Below, piece after piece: positions 7,825 through 13,457 of a DNA stretch of 13,457 bases (within the stretch, counting starts at the first letter, position 1; each line of letters starts with the position of its first letter). A program made the translations under genes and the position numbers. The DNA comes from Parachlorella kessleri (lineage: Eukaryota > Chlorophyta > Trebouxiophyceae > Chlorellales > Chlorellaceae), in NCBI GenBank assembly GCA_001598975.1, contig BBXU01001250.1, positions 1-13,457 on the forward strand, in the 5' to 3' direction. Below the pieces are notes generated by a model. It was not told the DNA's origin. It did not search any database and saw only the letters and a program-made list of their open reading frames with translations.

Positions 7825-8880
7825 ATGAACCTGATCAAGGCCCTGAACCCAGTCATCAGCCACTACCGGGACAGGCGTTTTGAGGGCAACCAGGAGCAGT
7901 TTGAGGAGCGGCTGCGCACCTCGACAACTGTCTATGTCGGCAACCTTTCGTTCTACACAACGGAGGACCAGATATATGAGGTCAGTGCAAGGCCTTCCCC
8001 AGTCTGCCTGCAAGTGCTGGGCATCACTCGGCTGCTTACAAGCAGAGATAAATTCATACAGCACACTCTTGACCTCTCTGCCACGTCCTATGCAGGTGTT
8101 TTCCAAGTGTGGCGACGTCAAGCGCATAGTGATGGGGCTGGACAAGCACAAGCTCACGCCCTGCGGCTTCTGCTTCGTCATGTACTACACCAGGGAGGAC
8201 ACCGAGGACTGCTGCAAGTACATCAACGGCACCATGCTGGACGACCGACCCATCCGGGTGGACTTTGACTGGGGCTTCATGGAGGGAAGGCAGTTCGGGC
8301 GTGGCAGGAGCGGCGGCCAGGTGGGGCGGCAGCACACTGGGGTGCTCTCTATGCTCACATCCTGGGCTGGGCTGGGCCAAGCATGGGCCGGCCGCGGTAC
8401 AGCAGGCTTCGCCCACCGTCAGGTCGTGGGCACTGGCCTTGCCCTGGCAAACTACCTGCGAGCTCTGCGCACACCGCAAAAGTGCTGTAACCCATCTAGC
8501 ATATATTGGAAGGTGGCCCAGGCTGTGCCTCACTTGTCCCAAGCTCACTCACCCCAAGCTTTGTCCGACCTCACTCTGCATGATGCCTGGCTTGAGGAGC
8601 TGTAGAGCCTGGACGTGCACCCCATGGGGCTGAGCAGCGCACCCCTCCCCATTTGTAGGTGCGAGACGAGTACCGCATGGACTATGACGCTGGGCGCGGC
8701 GGCTATGGCACCATCCTGCAGCAGGAGGTGGCAGCGCGGCAAAGCATGATGGCCTTGTATGCTGGGGAGATGACCCTAGGGGACCTGGGGGGCTTCAAGG
8801 GCGGGCAGCAGGCGGCAGCGGGGCAGCAGCAGGAGGCGGGGAACCCACGGTTCCGGGATGAGTCAGATGATGAGAGATAG
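7825..8880 (+). CDS. CBP20: Nuclear cap-binding protein subunit 2 (CBP20)
   Basis: RRM protein that, with CBP80, binds the m7G cap of nuclear RNAs for splicing, miRNA processing and export. Exons 7825-7980, 8096-8320 and 8659-8880 give 200 aa. RNP2 is VYVGNLSF (36-43) and RNP1 CGFCFVMY (75-82). Also present are [30 protein letters not shown] and [19 protein letters not shown], nearly identical to human and plant CBP20. The cap-stacking tyrosines (human Y20 and Y43) correspond to Y14 and Y37. The start is the first in-frame ATG. Beyond the shared RGGYG end at about 144, the protein has an extension of some 55 residues that is Q/G-rich and ends in an acidic RDESDDER tail; human CBP20 stops near 156 aa. 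Intron 2 (338 bases) carries donor GTGGGG. A TGTAA signal lies 300 bases past the stop. Confidence 0.97.
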
Positions 8881-9179
8881 CAGCACTAGCAGCTAGGGAC
8901 AAGGGGGGAAGGGTTGCTCGTTCTTGGCTTTGTTTGTGCTTTGACTTTTATGTGCGCTGTGTGTCATGTATCGCTCCTTTTGCAGCCTTTCAGGTAGTAC
9001 TCTGGAGTTTAGAAGGGTGCGCTGCTCTAGGATGGGGGTTTGGTAGATGGTCAGCCGGAGTCCTGTGCTGCGCCACGCAGCCGCCCTGGACAAACCATGG
9101 GCAGCATGTGCCTGCACGGCTGGGTCGTGTTAGTGGTCCTTGTTTAGTTCGGCATGTAGAGTAGACAGAGGGGCATAGC

Positions 9180-9184
9180 TGTAA
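9180..9184 (+). terminator. TGTAA polyadenylation signal of CBP20
   Basis: TGTAA is the usual chlorophyte near-upstream polyadenylation element. It occurs here 300 bases after the CBP20 stop, a typical 3' UTR length for such algae. It is the nearer of two candidates. Confidence 0.5.
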
Positions 9185-9376
9185 ATGGTCATGCTGGCCG
9201 CAACATGTTCTCTGGTACATGTATGGGCGGCGGGTAGTACGTTCAGAAGACAGGTAGCTGTGAACTGACAGGCTGGATGCAAGGTATGCTTTGCGCCCTG
9301 GGCTGTCTGATCAAGAATGCTCACTACTTGATTGTTGTGGCTCTGGCCCGCGTGTCTACCATAGCCGACATACTTT

Positions 9377-9381
9377 TGTAA
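9377..9381 (+). terminator. Second TGTAA candidate downstream of CBP20
   Basis: TGTAA within ttttgtaatgg, 497 bases after the CBP20 stop. It could be an alternative or the true cleavage signal. Confidence 0.35.
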
Positions 9382-10131
9382 TGGTGGCAGGTTGGGCAAA
9401 CAGAGGAGCGGCAGTGGTGAGCTACAGAGGGCATCTTGCAGGCCGCACCTTGACATGTAGCAGAGGTGCGGTGCTGGATCCCAAATGTGCAGGGATGCGC
9501 TTCCCTACAGGTGTGATCTCATTGCTAGTATCATTCGCAATCACTACTGTGTCAAATGCAGCTGAGGCGAAGCCATTCCCAGCTGATAGCTGATGCTAGC
9601 AGGCAGCCGGCGTGGGCTCACTCCTTGTACTGTGCTTTGCCGGGATACTGACGTGTTGAGTGCACAAATGCACTTCGACAAGTGCCAGCGGCGCCGGCGG
9701 CAAGAGAAAGACAAAAAGAATGCAGCCACAGGAAACAGTGCTCTGGAGCACAAGCTGATAGCTAAACACAAAGACCTACAGGCACCCAGGGCTGAAGCTT
9801 CCACAGGTTGCCCCCCGCGGGCATCGAGCCCACCTTCGAAACTTGAACCGCTGCCTTCTAAGAACAAATGCGATCCCTACCTCGGACTCCCCCACACCAG
9901 AAGGACAGCACCAAACGGAAATTGAAGGTCCGCCCGCCTAAGCAAGCTACCCCCCCACACACACATCCAGCAGACTAACTTGATTACGCCGCCTGGCCGC
10001 TGCTCTTTCTCCCCAGGCCTCAAGCCGATCATATACCCTGCCCATCCCAAGCCCCCGGCGCAGTACCGGCCCTCAGGCCGCCCTGCCCCCTTGCAGAGGG
10101 GCTCAAGACAGCAACAAGCTCGAGTGGCTGC

Positions 10132-12208
10132 TCAGGCCAGCTTGGGCTTGAGGGTGGAGACATCGGGGGTGATCCACTCCAGGTCGTCGTTGGAGCGCGC
10201 CTTGTTCATGTCGTCCTCCACCTGGCACCCGGGGAGGGGGGGGGGGCAGCGCACAGCACCAGTGAGCCTACATCGGCTCGGTCGTGGGCGCACGCCTGCC
10301 TGCCTGCCTGCCCGCTTGCTGGTGCGTCCTCTGTGCAATCGGGCCTGCCTGTGTCTCTCAATCGCCTACCAGGCATCACATTCACCGAGCAGGGAGGCGA
10401 CCGCCACAGCACGTCAGCCTCACCGCTGCTCACAGGGCCACAGGGCCTACCCGCACCCCGGCCTCCCTGAGGCGCACAAGCCCGCCAGCGCAAGCGCGGC
10501 CGCCTACCTGAGCACGCAGGCTCTTGATGTGGCTCTTGTACATGTCAAAGATGGCGTCGTCGCGGACCTTGGTCCTGTCCTGCAGCCCGTACTTGCGCTC
10601 AATCGCCTCCAGCCGCGACGTCAGCACCTGCACCACACGTCCCGCTCAAGAGCAATGAGGCTGGCCCCAGGAGAGCACCACAGACCTCACCCACCCACCG
10701 CTCGTAGGCTGCCCATAACCCACCAGCAAATGGATGGTCATGCACAAGACAAAGCCCCAAAGCAGTCGACCGAGACATCTTGCAGGGCCGTGCCGCTCAC
10801 TTTGCCTTGCCAACGGGACAACCAACCCTCGCCTCCGCACCCCCACATCTTTGCGGTGTGCAACGCAGCCGCCCTCGCCCCCTTGGCATCCATTTGCACA
10901 TGCCGTGCAATACATACCACAGCTGGCACCCACTGAGTCCAAGCCCCCAAAGAGGGCCTTCCTTGAAACCCAGCCCCTACTCTCTTGTTTGCATCAACAC
11001 CCGCCGCCCCCCATCGCCCGCACAACACTGCCTTCCCTCCCACCTGCCAGCCCTGCTCATTCTCTGCGTCCAGGGCGCGCCCGCTCTGCTTCTCCGCCTC
11101 GTCCACAGCACCCAGCAGCTCAGCAGGCAGAGCGTCCATGCCCTCCAGCTTCAGCCCCTCCAGCGCGGCGCCCACAAACTTGCGAATGTCGTACCCCGAC
11201 GTGGCAAACTTGTAGTTGAGCTCAGCGTCAATCACCTCCTCCACATCGGGCATGCCAATCTGCAACGGGTTAGTCAGCGGGGCGTGGACTTACTGTGATG
11301 AACAAGCCCGGCTACAGTATAATGTAGGTCCCAGGGTTGACGTCACACTGGAGTGCAGGGCCGGTATGCAATGCCCTGCTACATTTCAACACGCTCCTCC
11401 TGGCTTACTAATATAAAACCACGCCAGACGTCCCTCAAGAGCTACTCCCGCACGAGTGATAGGAGGGAAACTGTGCGCCCACCATCCCCCAAGGCGCCGC
11501 ACCTTGGCCTTAAGCGACTCCACCTCCTGAGCATACTTCTTCACCGCCGCATCGTCGCCAGTGAGGGGGATGCTGATATCCTGCAGAGCAGTGAACTGGG
11601 TACGCTGAGGCAAGCCGGCTGCAACCAGATCATTCGCAACAAGGTGCCCATCATGGTGGTTCACCCTGTCAGTCATTAGCAGAGGAGCCAGAAGGCTGGT
11701 GCTGCATTGAAAAGCTTCGCCGAACACTGCCCTACACCTCCTTATATGATGGCCACGCTTGCGGCCAGCGTCAGAAGAGAAACCGCTGCCCGCCTGCGTA
11801 CCTGCAACCCCTTCATCAGGGCCTCGTACTGCTGCTGCTGCTCCCTAAAGGACGCCAGAACGATGTCCTCATCCTCCCCTGCAAGCGCATTCAAAACCAA
11901 GGTGACTGCCTGGGCTGTGCAGTGAGCCAGGCACTGACAGTGCAGTACCCCAGTGCCACCAACAAATCTGCTGCGTGCCCCGCGCTCCACCCACCAGCTG
12001 CTGGTGCGGGCACCGAGGGGGCCTCGGCAAAGTGCCTCAAATGCTCAGCTTGATACAAGGCCCTCGCGCCAGGCACCTGCACACGAAGCTCCACCACCAC
12101 GCTGTCATTTGGGAGTGGGCAACGCAGAACCCCGGCTTGCAGCCAAGCTTCTTGGGAACCTACCAGCCGCTTGGCAATGGTCCGGCTGCTTTGAGCCAGG
12201 AAGGACAT
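10132..12208 (-). CDS. Predicted mitochondrial helical protein, possibly ATP synthase FAd/24 kDa-like
   Basis: Complete gene; exons 12208-12164, 12076-11995, 11914-11802, 11580-11503, 11259-11044, 10627-10508 and 10221-10132, all GT-AG and frame-consistent, encode 247 aa. Residues 1-31 (MSFLAQSSRTIAKRL, then VPGARALYQ) are basic, Ser/Ala-rich and amphipathic, and end in R-H-F before A32, a typical matrix-peptidase R-3 cleavage site. The rest is charged and mostly helical with no membrane span: ASFREQQQQYEALMKGLQ, VKKYAQEVESLKAK, MPDVEEVIDAELNYKF, a long helix-rich part with LLGAVDEAEKQSGR and LEAIERKYGL, and a final LEWITPDVSTLKPKLA. From memory, the C-terminal half resembles the plant mitochondrial ATP synthase 24 kDa subunit (FAd, Mt_ATP_synt family), including a PDV-S-L motif near the end; this is a weak match I cannot test. 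Mitochondrial targeting is well supported, the function is not. Confidence 0.8.
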
Positions 12209-12522
12209 CTTGGCTGCCTGTCAGTCGTCAATGAGCAAGACCCAAACCCTGCACACTGCCCTATTCAGGTGACGGCTTTTGATGTTCAGCAATCCATTCA
12301 TTCGCCGAGGGCTTTGCTTGGTAGAGACGTCACTCGGCCAAACTGGGAAGACCTCTCCCGCCCAGCACGTGCTGAGCTGGGAACGACTGCTTTTGGTTGG
12401 CAGGCTTGTGATAAAATGCATTCTGTGTTCTGAAGCTCAGCTGTAGAGCACAGGGCTAAGGATTCACATGCGCGCTTGATCAAACTTTGTTGATGCTTTG
12501 ATCAAGACTGTCAAGAGTGTGA
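12209..12522. promoter_or_regulatory. Divergent intergenic region: mitochondrial protein / RPN8
   Basis: 314 bases between start codons. The RPN8-proximal end holds a palindrome pair (12475-12506) and three minimal upstream ORFs on the plus strand: 12416-12433 (ATG CAT TCT GTG TTC TGA), 12468-12479 and 12493-12501. Whether these are transcribed depends on the unknown start site. No TATA box is clear. Confidence 0.5.
12475..12506. repeat. Perfect inverted repeat of two TTGATCAA palindromes
   Basis: CTTGATCAAA at 12475-12484 and TTTGATCAAG at 12497-12506 are exact reverse complements with a 12-base spacer. Each arm is itself built on the 8-base palindrome TTGATCAA. The element ends 16 bases before the first RPN8 ATG. 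It could be an RNA hairpin in the leader or a paired protein-binding site. Confidence 0.75.
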
Positions 12523-13385
12523 ATGAACGCCATGGACAGGCTCCGTTTGCCCGCACTGCCGTCAGAAGTGGTGGTGCACCCTCTGGTGCTGCTCTCGGTG
12601 GTGGACCATTACAACAGGGTGGCCAAGGACACCAAGAAGCGAGTAGTGGGCGTGCTGCTGGGCGAAGTGTGGAAAGGCCGTGTGGATGCTACCAACTGCT
12701 ACGCAGGTGGGCTCAGGGCTGTGATGGGGCGGCTGTTGCAGCAAACACATGCCTGGGGAGTGAGTAATGGTCTGCCCCACACTGTGTGCGTCACAGCCGT
12801 TGTCAAACCCATAGGACCAGTTTGAGTGGTGGTGTGTGGCTCGTCTGGCCTGGCCTCCTGACGGTGCGTGCGCCGCTGGCGGGCTGCAGTTCCGTTTGAG
12901 GAGGACGACAAGGACCCCACCATCTGGTTCCTGGACCACAGCTATCTGGAGAACATGTTCCGCATGTTTAAGAAGGTTAACGGTGAGAAGGGTAGTCTCA
13001 TGGGGAGGGCGACAGCAGTGTGGTGTGCGGCTTTGGAGTTCCAGCATTCCACTAAAAGGCACAAGGGCGGGGTGGCAGGGAGGAGGCCCAGGCGGCTTGC
13101 CTTGGCGGACCCTACCCTACCCTAGCCAGCTGCGCCTGGCTGGGTCGAATCCCTTTCCTTGTGTAATGCTTGAGGTCAGGTGCCCTGTGTCGAGTATATG
13201 TCTTCCTCTCCCCCGGCCACCCTCATGCTGACCTGCTGTGCCCCCCTCCCGTGCTGTGTGCAGCTCGGGAGCGCATCATCGGCTGGTACCACACCGGCCC
13301 GCGGCTGCGTGAGGCCGACCTGGACATCCACCAGCTGCTGGCCAACTACTGCGAGAACCCCGTCCTGGTCATCTGCGAGGTGCAG
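12523..13385 (+). CDS. RPN8: 26S proteasome lid subunit RPN8 (PSMD7), 5' part (exons 1-3)
   Basis: Non-catalytic MPN-domain subunit of the 19S regulatory particle lid; pairs with the deubiquitinase RPN11. Exons 12523-12706, 12890-12982 and 13264-13385 encode 133 residues, ending at donor GTGAGG; the gene continues beyond the right edge. Conserved blocks: [17 protein letters not shown] (17-33), [15 protein letters not shown] (38-52), [20 protein letters not shown] (62-81), [19 protein letters not shown] (86-104), and [10 protein letters not shown]. In the JAMM position the sequence is WYHTGP rather than an HSHP-type metal site, as in all RPN8 proteins, so no isopeptidase activity is expected. 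Two in-frame starts exist: ATG at 12523 and ATG at 12532. The second has the better context (cgccATGG) and may be preferred, shortening the product by three residues. RPN8 is told from the related eIF3f/h and CSN6 by the EEDDKD and YHTGP blocks. Confidence 0.97.
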
Positions 13386-13457
13386 GTGAGGCTGGCCGGC
13401 TGGCTGGCTGGTGGGACGAGACGTGGGAGGGAGAAGGGGGGAGGGAGGAAAGGGGGG

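Larger units (their letters stand above)
8881..10131. other. Convergent 3' region, no confident gene
   Basis: This 1251-base stretch lies between the CBP20 stop and the stop of the mitochondrial-protein gene. It should contain the CBP20 3' UTR (TGTAA at 9180 and 9377) and the opposing 3' UTR. The only open frame of note is plus 9669-9925 (85 codons plus stop from an ATG), a lysine/arginine-rich then proline/serine-rich peptide beginning MHFDKCQRRRRQEKDKK; its codon third positions are less GC-biased than the neighbours and I recognise no family. No tRNA, snoRNA or repeat was identified. Confidence 0.6.

Noticed and set aside
8265..8633. Open frame continuing past CBP20 exon 2.
   Set aside because: It covers the intron 8321-8658; the conserved GGQ|VRDEYR junction shows the intron is removed.
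9980..10936. Plus-strand open frame of 318 codons.
   Set aside because: It lies opposite three frame-consistent exons and introns of the mitochondrial-protein gene and reads as low-complexity proline/arginine-rich sequence.
13137..13157. GGGTCGAATCC resembles the B box / T-arm of a tRNA gene within the second RPN8 intron.
   Set aside because: The flanks do not form a five-pair T stem, and no A box, anticodon arm or acceptor stem can be found upstream at the right spacing.
1..13457. Mobile elements, CRISPR, phage or toxin systems.
   Set aside because: No transposase, integrase, terminal repeats with target duplications, spaced repeats or prokaryotic gene organisation was seen; the window is ordinary intron-rich nuclear DNA.

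Overview
The window looks like nuclear DNA from a green alga, most likely chlorophycean (Chlamydomonas-like). The evidence is GC-rich sequence, many short introns (mostly GT-AG) cutting small exons that splice exactly in phase, strong matches to plant/eukaryote-type housekeeping proteins, and the TGTAA polyadenylation motif typical of chlorophyte algae downstream of one gene. There are no bacterial operons, ribosome binding sites, CRISPR arrays or rRNA/tRNA genes. All gene models below come from hand splicing: each junction was placed on a splice dinucleotide and checked for reading frame, and most were also checked against recalled family sequences.

Six protein genes alternate in strand, so every intergenic region is either a shared divergent promoter or a shared convergent 3' region. 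(1) 78-1999, minus: first five exons of CYP51, obtusifoliol/lanosterol 14-alpha-demethylase; the heme-binding half lies beyond the left edge. (2) 2375-3957, plus: a complete five-exon Mis18-domain (Yippee-type zinc fold) protein of 252 aa, a candidate centromere CENP-A/CENH3 licensing factor, with one GC-AG intron. (3) 4529-7583, minus: a complete gene for a type II membrane protein with a six-bladed Kelch propeller on the non-cytosolic side (471 aa, or 490 aa if a 57-base cassette exon is used). (4) 7825-8880, plus: complete three-exon CBP20/NCBP2, the small subunit of the nuclear cap-binding complex (200 aa). (5) 10132-12208, minus: complete seven-exon gene for a 247 aa helical protein with a convincing mitochondrial presequence; I cannot name it firmly, but its C-terminal half resembles the plant mitochondrial ATP synthase 24 kDa/FAd subunit. 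(6) 12523-13385, plus: first three exons of RPN8/PSMD7, an MPN-domain subunit of the 26S proteasome lid, running off the right edge.

The three divergent intergenic regions are short (375, 241 and 314 bases between start codons): CYP51/MIS18, Kelch/CBP20 and mitochondrial protein/RPN8. The convergent regions are 571 bases (MIS18/Kelch) and 1251 bases (CBP20/mitochondrial protein). The genes belong to unrelated basic pathways (sterol synthesis, centromere, secretory/membrane, RNA cap, mitochondrion, proteasome), so this is not a functional cluster. The points most worth a second look are the algal Mis18 homologue and its unusual splice sites, the Kelch-like cassette exon, the unassigned mitochondrial protein, and a pair of TTGATCAA palindromes just upstream of RPN8.
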